Made by a program: the position numbers and the translations under genes
In this document: piece by piece, positions 27,670 through 37,010 of the stretch
How positions within the stretch are numbered: the stretch's first letter is position 1
Layout: each line of letters begins with the position of its first letter
Source: Bacteriovorax sp. BAL6_X
GTDB lineage: Bacteria > Bdellovibrionota > Bacteriovoracia > Bacteriovoracales > Bacteriovoracaceae
Length of the DNA stretch: 64,000 nt
Assembly (NCBI RefSeq): GCF_000443995.1
Contig: NZ_AUMC01000003.1
Coordinates: 62,001-126,000 of the forward strand
Direction of reading: 5' to 3'
The notes under the pieces: generated by a model
Database searches by the model: none
Told to the model about the DNA's origin: nothing
Seen by the model: only the letters and a program-made list of their open reading frames with translations

Positions 27670-29235
27670 TTGAATAGTTACGACTTTGATGTTCTGATTT
27701 TAGGTTGCGGGATTGCAGGCCTTGCTACTGCAGCAAAGCTTGCTGAAAGTAATTTAAAAGTTGGAATCGTTACGCGTGCAAAAGATCCACAAGTTTCAAA
27801 TACATTTTGGGCCCAGGGTGGGATTATCTATCCGAATGCAAGCGATGATGCCTTAGGGAAGGATATACAAGTTGCCTCTTCAAATACTTCCAATCCGCAA
27901 GCGATTGAAACACTAAAGAATTTTGGAAAGTTGGCCATCGATGAACTCTTATTAGAGAAAGCGAATGCGAATTTTGAAAAAGATGAGAATAATTCATTAA
28001 AATATACTAAGGAAGCGGCTCATTCAATTGAGCGAATTCTCTACCGTGGTGATTACACAGGTAAGGAAATTCAGATTAGTCTTTTAAATTTACTTAAAGA
28101 TCAAAAGCGATATCCAACGATTCACTTCCTTGAAGCACATACGGCCATTGATTTAATTACGGCCTCTCACCATGGGATTTCGATTTCTCAGCGTTATGAA
28201 GAAAGAAAGATTCTCGGTGCCTATCTTTTAAATCAAGAAAAGGGCAATGTTGTAAAGGCCATGGCAAAGAAGACTGTTCTTGCCACTGGTGGTGTCGGAG
28301 CGCTTTATCTTCACCACTCAAACTCTGGCGCAAGTCGTGGCGATGGTATTGCCATGGCAAAGAGAGCAGGCGCAGATATTATTGATATGGAGTTCATTCA
28401 ATTCCACCCAACTACATTTTATGATTCATCTTCACATGGACGCTTCTTAGTATCTGAAGCGGTACGTGGAGAAGGCGGAGTTCTCGTTAATTGTAATGGT
28501 GAGAGATTTATGGGCAAATACCATCCAGAAATGGAGCTTGCTCCTCGTGATGTTGTGGCCCGTTCAATAATGGAAGAAACTATTGAGACTAGACATGAGT
28601 GTGTCTATCTTGATATTTCACATAAAGATGGAGAGTGGATTAAAGAGCGCTTTCCAACTATCTATAAGCACTGCCTAGGCCATGGTATTGATATGACTAA
28701 GGAGCCAATTCCTGTTGTTCCTGCCGCTCATTATACTTGTGGTGGAGTTAAGATTGATATGAAAGGACAAACTTCAATTAAAAATCTCTACGCTGTAGGT
28801 GAAGTTTCTTGTTCTGGACTTCATGGAGCAAACCGACTTGCTTCAACTTCGCTGCTTGAAGGCTTAACTTGGGGCTACCTTGCCGCAATGGATATTGCAG
28901 AGAATGTAGAAGAGGAAACTCTTTACTCTCATCTGCAAATTAAGAATTGGCAAGAAGAGTACGCTTCTATTGATAAGGCACTTGTTCAACAAGACTGGAT
29001 GACTCTAAAGCTTACGATGTGGAATTATGTTGGTCTTTCAAGAACAACAAATCGACTTAAGAGAGCACTTGCAATGTTTAATGAGATTAACGACGAAGTT
29101 TCTCGCTTCTATCGCAGCTGTAAGCTTGATGACAGTTTAATTGGTTTGAGAAATGCGATTGAAGTTTCTACGATGATTGTAAAATCTTCGATGCGAAATA
29201 AAGAGTCCATTGGTTGTTTTTATCGCAAGCTGTAA
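27670..29235 (+). CDS. nadB: L-aspartate oxidase
   Basis: FAD enzyme that oxidises aspartate to iminoaspartate, the first step to quinolinate. The 521-aa protein starts at TTG 27670 behind GAGGG. It shows the FAD motif LGCGIAGLATAAKLA, ATGGVGALYLHHSN, EFIQFHPTTF, SEAVRGEGG and HYTCGGVKID, with GANRLASTSLLEGLTWG near the C-terminus. It forms an operon with nadC. Confidence 0.95.
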   Translation: MNSYDFDVLILGCGIAGLATAAKLAESNLKVGIVTRAKDPQVSNTFWAQGGIIYPNASDDALGKDIQVASSNTSNPQAIETLKNFGKLAIDELLLEKANANFEKDENNSLKYTKEAAHSIERILYRGDYTGKEIQISLLNLLKDQKRYPTIHFLEAHTAIDLITASHHGISISQRYEERKILGAYLLNQEKGNVVKAMAKKTVLATGGVGALYLHHSNSGASRGDGIAMAKRAGADIIDMEFIQFHPTTFYDSSSHGRFLVSEAVRGEGGVLVNCNGERFMGKYHPEMELAPRDVVARSIMEETIETRHECVYLDISHKDGEWIKERFPTIYKHCLGHGIDMTKEPIPVVPAAHYTCGGVKIDMKGQTSIKNLYAVGEVSCSGLHGANRLASTSLLEGLTWGYLAAMDIAENVEEETLYSHLQIKNWQEEYASIDKALVQQDWMTLKLTMWNYVGLSRTTNRLKRALAMFNEINDEVSRFYRSCKLDDSLIGLRNAIEVSTMIVKSSMRNKESIGCFYRKL

Positions 29236-29268
29236 AAAAGAAGGCCAACACCCTTGAGAGAGTTGGCC
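29234..29268 (-). terminator. Intrinsic terminator for the pentapeptide-repeat gene
   Basis: Read on the minus strand, GGCCAAC (29268-29262) pairs with GTTGGCC (29249-29243), followed by TTCTTTTTT. It abuts the nadB stop on the other strand. The 150 nt between it and the gene it serves hold nothing recognisable. Confidence 0.7.
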
Positions 29269-29418
29269 CGAGAGCAAGTATGAGTTGCGAGATTTCCTGC
29301 TTATCTACATCCAGTAGAAGAAGACTAGGTATGATATATCGTCTCTAAAAAAGATTTGTATCTGGCCGTATTATCCTTGAGACTAGTGACGTAAACACGA
29401 TTGCCAGGCGTTTCAAAT

Positions 29419-29946
29419 TTAAGCTGCAGATTTAATGAAGTTAAGTAAGCTGGTTCCCCATTGGTTGGGTGAAGCAATAAGAGCGGCTTCAAAACTTAGA
29501 ACTTCCTCAACTTCTTCCTTAATCTCTTCGATATCCTGAGTTTCCTCATAAAGATCGAATTTATTCAGGTCACCATCTTTGATAACCTTATAAACTTCAA
29601 GATCTAGTTCACAATCTTCAATGATCGAATTTTTTAAAGTGGAATACTTCCATGTATTCCCTATGATCTTGCATCCATCAAAATTGCAGGCTTCAATATG
29701 TGAAAATTCGAAGCTGCAATTTTCAAACGTACAGTTGATAAATTTACACTCTCTCATTTTTGAGCCAAAAAAAATGCAAGACTTGAAGTTAACAGCGATA
29801 AAAGTGGTTTGAGAGAAGAGAGAACCAGATATGGTTAAGTTACTTAAATCACTTGATCTTACTAGCTCTTTTTCAATTACTTCATACTGTCCATTTGTGA
29901 AGTCAGATAATGTCTTAGTCATAATGAAGTTTGTTAAAGTGGCCAT
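29419..29946 (-). CDS. Pentapeptide-repeat protein
   Basis: A 175-aa protein starting at ATG 29946, chosen because a G-rich ribosome binding site (GGGGGGA) lies just upstream; longer frames lack one. Residues 40-125 form A(D/N)LxX-type pentapeptides (DLSNLTISGSLFSQTTF, CKFINCTFENCSFEFSHIEA) that fold as a right-handed quadrilateral beta helix. The C-terminus is acidic (EETQDIEEIKEEVEEV). The function of this class is variable; some bind gyrase, many are unassigned. Confidence 0.82.
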   Translation of the reverse strand: MATLTNFIMTKTLSDFTNGQYEVIEKELVRSSDLSNLTISGSLFSQTTFIAVNFKSCIFFGSKMRECKFINCTFENCSFEFSHIEACNFDGCKIIGNTWKYSTLKNSIIEDCELDLEVYKVIKDGDLNKFDLYEETQDIEEIKEEVEEVLSFEAALIASPNQWGTSLLNFIKSAA

Positions 29947-30121
29947 GTGATCCCCCCAAGCCTTGCTTAATTTGTGGATTAGTTCATCCACAATGCAATA
30001 ATAACCATTCTTGACAAGTTGCGTCAAGCAATAAAATTGCATCAAGAAATAAAAATTAAAACCGATAATGATATTAGGGACTTTTGAGGCATAAAATTTC
30101 AGGCCGCAATTGCACCTATAC

Positions 30122-30148
30122 GAAATATCAGGTGGTTACAGGTATTTC
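30122..30148. promoter_or_regulatory. Possible operator upstream of the XRE regulator
   Basis: GAAATA (30122-30127) and TATTTC (30143-30148) form a spaced inverted repeat 20 nt before the regulator's start codon. This could be an autoregulatory site. Confidence 0.25.
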
Positions 30149-30167
30149 ATTTTGCAAGGAGAAGAAT

Positions 30168-30800
30168 ATGTCTGAATTTAACAAAGAGAAATTAGACGAT
30201 TATTTAGGAATTATTAGAAAGTACATGCAGGTGAGAGGGCCAATGACGCAAAAAGAGCTAGCAGAATCGACAGGCCTAGGTGTTTCTACAGTTTCTCGTT
30301 TCCTCTCAATGAAGACAACTGAAATCAATCCTCAGGTAGTTGCTAAAATTACAGCAGAATTGGATATTCCACTTCATGAAATGATTGATTTTGTCGAAGA
30401 GCACTTTAGCGATCACTTTATAAGACTAGTTAAATTCTATAAAGGTGATGAAAAGAAAGAGCAGTCAGCGCAAAATGCAAAAGCGCCACAACAGCAAGTT
30501 AATAATACTAGTGGTGGATTTGAGGATGCTCTCGTTGACACGATTAAAAGTGGAACAACAGGCAATGCTCAGGTTAACTCTAATCCAACGATGAAAATTG
30601 GCGGAAAAACGAGAACAATGCCATTTGTTACTGATACGAGTAACGAAGATGTTTTAAAAGAACGTATGGCCCAACTAACACCAAGGCAAAAGGCATACGT
30701 TGCTGATTTTTTAAGTCTTGATATCGACGCTAGAGATTTAATTGTCGATCTTGGAAATGATTTATTTAGATACTTTAGACAAAGGGGAATGATTGCTTAA
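30168..30800 (+). CDS. XRE-type helix-turn-helix regulator
   Basis: A 210-aa protein from ATG 30168, which has AAGGAG upstream; the longer frame back to 30084 lacks one. The HTH covers MTQKELAESTGLGVSTVSRF near residues 25-45, followed by NPQVVAKITAELDIPLHEM. A Gln/Asn-rich linker (105-130) leads to a conserved-looking C-terminal segment (LTPRQKAYVADFLSLDIDARDL). The stop overlaps the next start (TAATG), so regulator and downstream exported protein are co-translated. Confidence 0.85.
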   Translation: MSEFNKEKLDDYLGIIRKYMQVRGPMTQKELAESTGLGVSTVSRFLSMKTTEINPQVVAKITAELDIPLHEMIDFVEEHFSDHFIRLVKFYKGDEKKEQSAQNAKAPQQQVNNTSGGFEDALVDTIKSGTTGNAQVNSNPTMKIGGKTRTMPFVTDTSNEDVLKERMAQLTPRQKAYVADFLSLDIDARDLIVDLGNDLFRYFRQRGMIA

Positions 30801-31570
30801 TGCACTTTAAAAAGGCACTCCTTATATTTTTAATTTCGACTGCGGCCATTGCACTTCCGCAAACGGTGGAATTTGTCTTTTTATCTGCAGCACCTAAGCA
30901 AACTTTTTTAGAAGAAATCCTTTATAAGAATATCTCTCGTAAAATTGCACAAAATGACGATCATTGTGTTGAGATGGGGGATGGGTGTTTTGATCCACAA
31001 ACAGGTTATATGGTCGGGAAGTCTGGAAAGGACTATGTCGATCAAGAATATGGAACTCCTGATAAGGAAGTTGCCGTCGAGAATACGATTGATTCAGATA
31101 TGATTCGTTGTACTGGTGCATACTTTGATATTTTTTGTGGCAAGGCCAAGAAGGTTGAAAAGAAAAAAGCACCTAAGTATGAAATCTGGATTGATACAAG
31201 CGCATCGCTAAGGAATTCAGACTGGTCTAAGAGTGGTGACACTTGTTATCGACGAAGCTTTGTGAGTCGACTGACTTACGGTTGTCCTGTGAGAATCAAA
31301 GCTTTTGACTCTTTTATAAGAGAGATAAAAAATGACCTCTACCTCTGCCAAACAAAAGGTGGAAATAATACGCAAAAGATAATTCGCTGGGTGAAAAACT
31401 CAGATGCAAAGCATCTATTTGTCCTCACTGACATTGATGAAGCAAAGGGGGAGCTTATGGACTTCCTAAGTAATATTGGTGCAACGATTCATGGTGTCGG
31501 AAGCAAGGGCTTTTATCCAGAAGATCTATTGAAATTAGCAGATACTCTAAAAGCATCTTGTCAAAAATAG
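30800..31570 (+). CDS. Exported protein with MIDAS-like (vWA) motif
   Basis: A 256-aa protein with signal MHFKKALLIFLISTAAIALP. The segment YEIWIDTSASLRNSDW (near residue 135) contains D-x-S-x-S, the metal-ion-dependent adhesion site of von Willebrand A domains, and KHLFVLTDIDEAKGEL later on fits another strand and its Asp. Six or more Cys suggest disulphides in the periplasm. No family name is certain. It is co-translated with the upstream XRE regulator. Confidence 0.65.
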   Translation: MHFKKALLIFLISTAAIALPQTVEFVFLSAAPKQTFLEEILYKNISRKIAQNDDHCVEMGDGCFDPQTGYMVGKSGKDYVDQEYGTPDKEVAVENTIDSDMIRCTGAYFDIFCGKAKKVEKKKAPKYEIWIDTSASLRNSDWSKSGDTCYRRSFVSRLTYGCPVRIKAFDSFIREIKNDLYLCQTKGGNNTQKIIRWVKNSDAKHLFVLTDIDEAKGELMDFLSNIGATIHGVGSKGFYPEDLLKLADTLKASCQK

Positions 31571-31591
31571 TAGAAATCGCTACAAATAATC

Positions 31592-32620
31592 ATGTTTAAA
31601 AAACTTCTTAAATGGTCGAAAGACACTTATACAGAGCTTCCTTGGCGAAGAAATAGAACTGTCTATAAAACACTTGTTTCAGAAATTATGTTGCAACAAA
31701 CAACGGTCGGTACAGTTCAAAACCACTTTGAAAGATTTCTTTTAATCTATCCTGATATTGAAACTTTGGCCTCTTCAACTGAAGAAGAAATTTGTGTTGC
31801 CTGGAAGGGTCTTGGTTACTATCGACGTGCACGAAACCTTAGAAAGGCCGCAATTGATATCGTTGAAAACTTCAATGGTAAAATTCCAACAAAGTATGAA
31901 GACTTGATCTCTATTACGGGAATTGGAGAGTACACGGCCAATGCTATTTTAAGTATTGGACAAAATAAGAGCGCGCTTTCAATCGATGCCAATATTGAAA
32001 GAGTTGTCAGTCGTATTTATGGTATTCAAGGGGCCAAAGGGCCAAAGCTTCAAAAGTTAATTAAGAAAAAATTTGAAGATGGAGAGTTTCCTGAAATTGC
32101 AAAGTGCAAGGGACGTGATATTAACGAGGCCTTAATGGATCTTGGGCGTATCTATTGTCAGGCCCGAAGTGCAAATTGTGTGGGTTGTCCTGTTTATAAA
32201 GACTGTGTTGCAGGAAATTCAAAAGATGCCCTTGAGTACCCAGAAATTCCTGTAAAGAAGATTGCTAAAACGTATGAACTTGATCTTCTTAGAGTTATTG
32301 TGAAAGAAAAAGATTCAATTCTAGGATATCGTAAGGCCGATGATGAGTGGCTATCTGGTCAAATTGAATGCCCAACATTTATTTTAAAGAGTGAAGACAA
32401 GAAGCTTAAACAATACCCTGAGCTAGACTCAAAGCTTTCTTATAAGAAGTTAAAGAAATATAAGACAGCTATCACAAAGTATAAAATCACAAATTATATT
32501 CTTGAAATTTCACATGCTGAATTTAAAAAGAGTTACACTGGTGCTTTTAGAAAGTATAAACTCAATGAAAAATTGAATATATCAACGGCAACAACTAAGG
32601 CCCTTGATAAAATCTTATGA
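31592..32620 (+). CDS. mutY: A/G-specific adenine glycosylase MutY
   Basis: Removes adenine mispaired with 8-oxoguanine. The 342-aa protein has LVSEIMLQQTTVGTV, the helix-hairpin-helix ITGIGEYTANAIL near residue 107, the catalytic Asp in SIDANIERVVSRIYG and the [4Fe-4S] ligands in CQARSANCVGCPVYKDC (C-x6-C-x2-C-x5-C). The C-terminal MutT-like domain appears short and diverged. The ATG has no obvious ribosome binding site. The stop overlaps the next ATG. Confidence 0.94.
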   Translation: MFKKLLKWSKDTYTELPWRRNRTVYKTLVSEIMLQQTTVGTVQNHFERFLLIYPDIETLASSTEEEICVAWKGLGYYRRARNLRKAAIDIVENFNGKIPTKYEDLISITGIGEYTANAILSIGQNKSALSIDANIERVVSRIYGIQGAKGPKLQKLIKKKFEDGEFPEIAKCKGRDINEALMDLGRIYCQARSANCVGCPVYKDCVAGNSKDALEYPEIPVKKIAKTYELDLLRVIVKEKDSILGYRKADDEWLSGQIECPTFILKSEDKKLKQYPELDSKLSYKKLKKYKTAITKYKITNYILEISHAEFKKSYTGAFRKYKLNEKLNISTATTKALDKIL

Positions 32621-33045
32621 AAGTAAATTGTTTCACGGCCATTAAAGATTTACTCAATAAAGAAGGCATTAATATTCCCCATGGGCGTGTTTATGAATTC
32701 TTCGACTCTATTGAAAATGAGGCCTTTATTAAGCATCGTCTAAGTGAGTTGTCCGTTGGGGATCTTATTCTTTGGCGTAAAAAGATCATTCCTAGTAGTG
32801 GTGATACTGGTCATATCGCTATTATTCGTGAAATTCTAACTGATGGTTGGATCAAGGTTTACGATTACTCAAAGCAACCCCATTCAAATGAAAAATGTTC
32901 TCGACCTGGACTTGGTGAAGGGGAGATGAAGTTAATTTTAGATGGTGACGAAATTTTAGGTTTTATTTGGTCTAAGGAGATTAAGAAAACCAAGATGACA
33001 AAAATCCTGGGGATTTCTCCCCAAGACTTATCTAAAATACTTTAA
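32617..33045 (+). CDS. CHAP/NlpC-like cysteine hydrolase-fold protein
   Basis: A 142-aa protein translationally coupled to mutY (ATGA overlap). An N-terminal Cys (VNCFTAIKDLL), the strand SVGDLILWR, and DTGHIAIIREI with His match the Cys-His layout of CHAP/NlpC-P60-type peptidoglycan hydrolases. There is no signal peptide, so it may be cytoplasmic, or the fold may serve another amidase-like role. Medium-low certainty on function. Confidence 0.6.
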   Translation: MKVNCFTAIKDLLNKEGINIPHGRVYEFFDSIENEAFIKHRLSELSVGDLILWRKKIIPSSGDTGHIAIIREILTDGWIKVYDYSKQPHSNEKCSRPGLGEGEMKLILDGDEILGFIWSKEIKKTKMTKILGISPQDLSKIL

Positions 33046-33048
33046 GTT

Positions 33049-35067
33049 TTATTCTAATTCTTTAATAAAGAAAGTGTAGATATCGGCAAACTCTTTGAAT
33101 GTTTCAAAGCGTCCTGAAGCACCAGCGTGTCCCGCATCCATATTTGTCCAAAGAAGTTTTACTCTTGAGTCTGAAGCAAAATCGCGAAGTTTATAAGTCC
33201 ACTTCATTGGTTCCCAGTAGGTAACACGAGGATCGTTTAAACCTGCGATCGCTAGAACTGCTGGATAATCTCTTTTTTGAATATTTGAGTATGGGCAATA
33301 TGATTTAATGTAGTCAAAATATTCCTTATCATTAGGATTTCCCCATTCTTCATACTCTAGCTGAGTTAGGGGAAGACTATCATCAAGCATTGTGTTTAGA
33401 ACATCAACGAATGGAACGTCTGCGCAAGCGGCACCAATCAGATTTTCAGTGTCTAGATTGATTGTTGCTCCAACAAGCATACCACCAGCACTTCCGCCCA
33501 TAATCCCGATTCTACCTTTGGCCGTATAGCCTTCATTGATTAGGTACTTGGCACAGGCGTAGAAATCTTTGAAAGTATTTTGCTTCTTTAAAAACTTTCC
33601 ATTTTCATACCATGAACGTCCCATTGTCGAACTTCCACGAATATGTCCGATAGCATAAACAAAGCCACGATCAAGAAGTGAGATATTATTTCGATTAAAC
33701 CATGGATGAATTGAAATGGAGTAAGAACCATAACCATAAAGAAGACACTTGTTAGGATCTCCGATCTTTGTTGTCTTTGCTCTAATGATTGTCATAGGAA
33801 CCATTACTCCATCATGAGATGGAATAAATTTTCTCTCAACGACATATTTATGTTGATCAAAGCCTGGAACTTCAATTTGATGGATACGTGTTGATTCTCC
33901 TGTTTCTACATTGTAGTCATATGTTGTGCTAGGAGTTGTCGGGGAGCTATAGTTATAGCGATAAACTTTAGTATCAAAGTTTGCATTATTACCTCCACCT
34001 ACATGATAAGCATCTTCTGGAAAAGATATTTCTTTTCTTTCATCACCTTTGATTACGAGAAAATGATTAAGTCCTTTTTCGCGGAAACTAATAACTTTAA
34101 AATCTTTAAATACATTTAAGTTTGTAAGGTATCTTTCACTGCTACCTTCTACCTCAACCGTTGCAGAAGCATAATCTGGTCTTGCAATCGGTGTTCTTAA
34201 GATAGAGAAGTTCTCGCTAAACTTATTTGTTAGAACTAAGAAGTCGTTACCATCTGTTTCTACCGTGTACTCAATTTTGTCTTCTTTAGGGAAGATTTCA
34301 ATTGGATTTAAATCGCTAGCATCAGCTTTAATATATGAAATTGAATTATTTGCAGAACCACCAGCATTGATAAGCAAGTACCTGTGATCCATTGTTTCTT
34401 CGATTGTTAGAAAATACTCACCAGACTCTTCAGTATAAATAACTTTATCAAAAGAATTTACCATATCAGTGACGTGAACTTTGAAAGGACGCATATTCTC
34501 ATCCATTTCAATATAAGCATAGTGTTTTGAATCATTAAACCAAACAGGACCGCCGTTGATTTTCTTAGGGCCTTCAAGAATTATCTCATTTGTTGATAAG
34601 TCCTTAATATATAGATCGTAAAGCTCATCACCATTGTCATCAATAGTATAGATGAGGTAACGATGACATGGAGATATTTCAAATGTTCCTACATCAAGGA
34701 AGTCTCTTCCTTGTGCTAATTCATTTTCATCCAAGCAAACTTGTTTTTCATTAGTTCCTATATGGCGACGAAAGTGAATTGGATAATCTTTTCCCTCTTC
34801 ATACCTTTCAAAGTATTCATATTCATCATGTGGGTATGGACAGGTTTCATATGTTTGAAGTTCTCGAGACTTTAATTCTTCAAAAATTGTATTCTTAAGT
34901 TCTTCAGAGTCATTTAGGTAATTCTTAAAAAGCTCATTTTCTTCGTTTAGAAATTTTATGACATCACTATCTTCTTCGCGATTTCTCATCCAGAAGTAGT
35001 CATCAGTTAAAACTTGGTCATGAATTTTTGTCTCGTGTGGGATTTTCTTTGGCTGAGGGTATTTCAT
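33049..35067 (-). CDS. Prolyl-oligopeptidase-family serine peptidase (oligopeptidase B-like)
   Basis: A 672-aa S9A peptidase. The start is ATG 35067, with GGAGGA 6 nt upstream. An N-terminal beta-propeller (residues about 70-400) is followed by the alpha/beta hydrolase domain: GYGSYSISIHPWFN, IGHIRGSSTMGRSWYENGK, nucleophile in GIMGGSAGGMLVG near 520, Asp in GLNDPRVTYWEP and His in DAGHAGASGR. The features fit oligopeptidase B, which cuts after basic residues in short peptides. No signal peptide. It lies just downstream of rnpB on the same strand. Confidence 0.94.
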   Translation of the reverse strand: MKYPQPKKIPHETKIHDQVLTDDYFWMRNREEDSDVIKFLNEENELFKNYLNDSEELKNTIFEELKSRELQTYETCPYPHDEYEYFERYEEGKDYPIHFRRHIGTNEKQVCLDENELAQGRDFLDVGTFEISPCHRYLIYTIDDNGDELYDLYIKDLSTNEIILEGPKKINGGPVWFNDSKHYAYIEMDENMRPFKVHVTDMVNSFDKVIYTEESGEYFLTIEETMDHRYLLINAGGSANNSISYIKADASDLNPIEIFPKEDKIEYTVETDGNDFLVLTNKFSENFSILRTPIARPDYASATVEVEGSSERYLTNLNVFKDFKVISFREKGLNHFLVIKGDERKEISFPEDAYHVGGGNNANFDTKVYRYNYSSPTTPSTTYDYNVETGESTRIHQIEVPGFDQHKYVVERKFIPSHDGVMVPMTIIRAKTTKIGDPNKCLLYGYGSYSISIHPWFNRNNISLLDRGFVYAIGHIRGSSTMGRSWYENGKFLKKQNTFKDFYACAKYLINEGYTAKGRIGIMGGSAGGMLVGATINLDTENLIGAACADVPFVDVLNTMLDDSLPLTQLEYEEWGNPNDKEYFDYIKSYCPYSNIQKRDYPAVLAIAGLNDPRVTYWEPMKWTYKLRDFASDSRVKLLWTNMDAGHAGASGRFETFKEFADIYTFFIKELE

Positions 35068-35092
35068 TTTGTCCTCCTGAATTGAATGAATA

Positions 35093-35114
35093 ATGTGCCG
35101 CGAGAGCGGCACAT
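35093..35114 (-). terminator. Strong hairpin after rnpB
   Basis: A perfect 9-bp stem (ATGTGCCGC with GCGGCACAT) over a 4-nt loop, between the rnpB 3' end and the peptidase ribosome binding site. The following T run is weak, so it may act as a processing or leaky termination site. Confidence 0.6.
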
Positions 35115-35123
35115 ATAAAAAGA

Positions 35124-35484
35124 AGAGTTAAGGTATAAGCCGGGTCCTGTATTGGACTATCATTCGTCTAGGCCAGTAGTTACCCACTGGCTCGAGCGCT
35201 TAACCCGTCAACAAGGGCCGGCTACCCCATGAGTTGACCTATTCAAGCTTGCACCGCCTAGAGTTTACCTATTTTCACTACAGCAGGTGAGATAAATCTC
35301 GTCACTGATTGGCCGGCCGAAGCTACCCCAATCGAGTTCAAACCCCTGTACTTCTTCTCTGTTGCACTTGTCCTAGTCTCGCGACCGACGGGCGTTACCC
35401 GCTAAGCTGCCGTATGGTGCCCGGACTTTCCTCCCGTTCACTATACCGAAGTATAATAAACCAGCGATAGTCTCCTTAACTCTT
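35124..35484 (-). ncRNA. rnpB: RNase P RNA (bacterial A type)
   Basis: Catalytic RNA of RNase P, about 360 nt. On the minus strand the ends pair: GAGTTAAGG near 35482 with CCTTAACTC near 35125. The conserved 5' core GGGAGGAAAGTCCGGGC and the 3' core with CCCGGCTTATACC are present, as are AGGGTAACGC-like and GGGGTAGCC elements of the central helices. The promoter just upstream is strong. Ends are estimated from the terminal helix. Confidence 0.95.
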
Positions 35485-35490
35485 TGCAGA

Positions 35491-35519
35491 TTTATGCCCT
35501 ATGTCACATCGATTGTCAA
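35491..35519 (-). promoter_or_regulatory. Promoter of rnpB
   Basis: On the minus strand, consensus TTGACA (35519-35514), a 17-nt spacer and CATAAA (35496-35491), placing the transcription start at the 5' end of the RNase P RNA. It lies upstream of the TolC-like gene on the other strand. Confidence 0.75.
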
Positions 35520-35617
35520 AGGTTTACACACTAACTAGTCATGCTTTGAATGACTATGGTAAAACTTTTTTAAATTGTATTCGTAAAAGTTACATAGCCA
35601 GTCGCCATGGAGAATTG

Positions 35618-37006
35618 ATGAAATATATTTTATTGGCTCTTGTGTCATTTTCAGCAAGTGCAAATCTAAAGAATTATGTTCGTGAATATTTAAAAAATTC
35701 AACAGAAGTTAAAGAAGCGAGTTACAATTTTGAGCTTTCTAAACTTACTCTTGAACTTGAGTCTGGTGAGAAAAGGCCTTGGACTTTAGGTGTTTTAGCT
35801 CAACATGATGATGTTGGCCTTATTTCGAATCCAAATAATCCAAACCTGATTAATACATATAAGGCATTCAATTCAGGTGTCGAATTATCTAAAGAAAATG
35901 TTTGGGGTGGAAAATTTTCGATCACTGGCTCTTATATTGATTTTAGTGGTGGAACCGAATACGAAGGGTATAACCAAGAAGTTTCATACACTCAGGATCT
36001 AGGAAAGAACTTCTTAGGCCGTAATGACGATGCTGACATCAAAATTGCTGAAAAGAATGTCTATTCATCTAAGTATGCTTTCGACGCTGAAGTTTCTCAA
36101 AATGTTCTCGAGTTTATCGAAACTTATTATAATTACAAAAAAACAAAGACACTTATTCAGCTTAAAGATGAAGCGATGAAGCGTGCTCAAAAAAGACTTA
36201 AGTTCGTTCAAAAGCAAGTTAGAGATGGCCTAAAGGAAAGAGTTGATCTCTATTCAGCTCAAGCGTCTGTTAATTCTGTAGGTGAGGAGCATGCAGAACT
36301 TGAGTCTCAACTTGAAACTTATAAGAAGTCTTTAGAGAGTAAGCTAGAAAGGCCTCACTCATTTAATGATATCGATTTATATAAAATTGAAAAAAATAAA
36401 ATGGAAACAATCACAGATGGTGAAATCGACTCCAATCTTACTATTCAGGCTTTAAATAAAAAGCTTGAATCATTAAATACAGCTATCGAAAAGTATGACA
36501 ACTCTGTATTTCCAACGATTGAATTAAGTGGTGCATACAAGACTAATAGTTATACAGTTGCAGGAAGCGGGAACGTTTTCAGTGATGGTACATTTGGTTC
36601 TGATAATGATGCGACAGAAGTAGGTCTACAAATTGTAATCCCTCTTGGTATGACAGTTGAAAAAAATAACTTAAAAGAAGCAAGAATTAATAAGCTTAAT
36701 ACTGAGTATCAGCATCGCCTGGCAAAGATAAGAACTAAGAATCAATTAGATGCGCTTAAGAATACAATTCGTCTAATTGATAAGACGATTGATCTTGTTC
36801 TTAAAAGACACAAGTTAGCGACTCTTTCAGTTGCGGAATATAACAAGCTATACTCTCGTGGCCGTGCTGACTTTGATAATGTGATTTCAGCAGAAGAAAG
36901 GCTTATTAGTACTGAAAATAAATTCGTAGAATATATAAGTCGTCGTCAAAAACTGTACTTCAGTTTACTTGATATCTACGGAAAGCTTGGTAACCACTTT
37001 CAATAA
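35618..37006 (+). CDS. TolC-family outer-membrane channel
   Basis: A 462-aa protein from ATG 35618 with GGAGA upstream; an apparent longer frame to 35501 runs into the rnpB promoter and is rejected. The signal peptide is KYILLALVSFSASA. Two similar halves of long amphipathic helices, with RVDLYSAQASVNSVGEE in the first and YNKLYSRGRADFDNVISAEERL in the second, match the TolC/OEP repeat. No partner efflux pump is adjacent. Medium-high certainty. Confidence 0.85.
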   Translation: MKYILLALVSFSASANLKNYVREYLKNSTEVKEASYNFELSKLTLELESGEKRPWTLGVLAQHDDVGLISNPNNPNLINTYKAFNSGVELSKENVWGGKFSITGSYIDFSGGTEYEGYNQEVSYTQDLGKNFLGRNDDADIKIAEKNVYSSKYAFDAEVSQNVLEFIETYYNYKKTKTLIQLKDEAMKRAQKRLKFVQKQVRDGLKERVDLYSAQASVNSVGEEHAELESQLETYKKSLESKLERPHSFNDIDLYKIEKNKMETITDGEIDSNLTIQALNKKLESLNTAIEKYDNSVFPTIELSGAYKTNSYTVAGSGNVFSDGTFGSDNDATEVGLQIVIPLGMTVEKNNLKEARINKLNTEYQHRLAKIRTKNQLDALKNTIRLIDKTIDLVLKRHKLATLSVAEYNKLYSRGRADFDNVISAEERLISTENKFVEYISRRQKLYFSLLDIYGKLGNHFQ

Positions 37007-37010
37007 GAGT

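Noticed and set aside
33009-33022. GGGGA/TCCCC hairpin near the end of the CHAP-like gene
   Set aside because: It lies within the coding sequence and has no T run.
35501-35617. N-terminal extension of the TolC-like protein
   Set aside because: It overlaps the rnpB promoter and would hide the clear signal peptide that starts at 35618.
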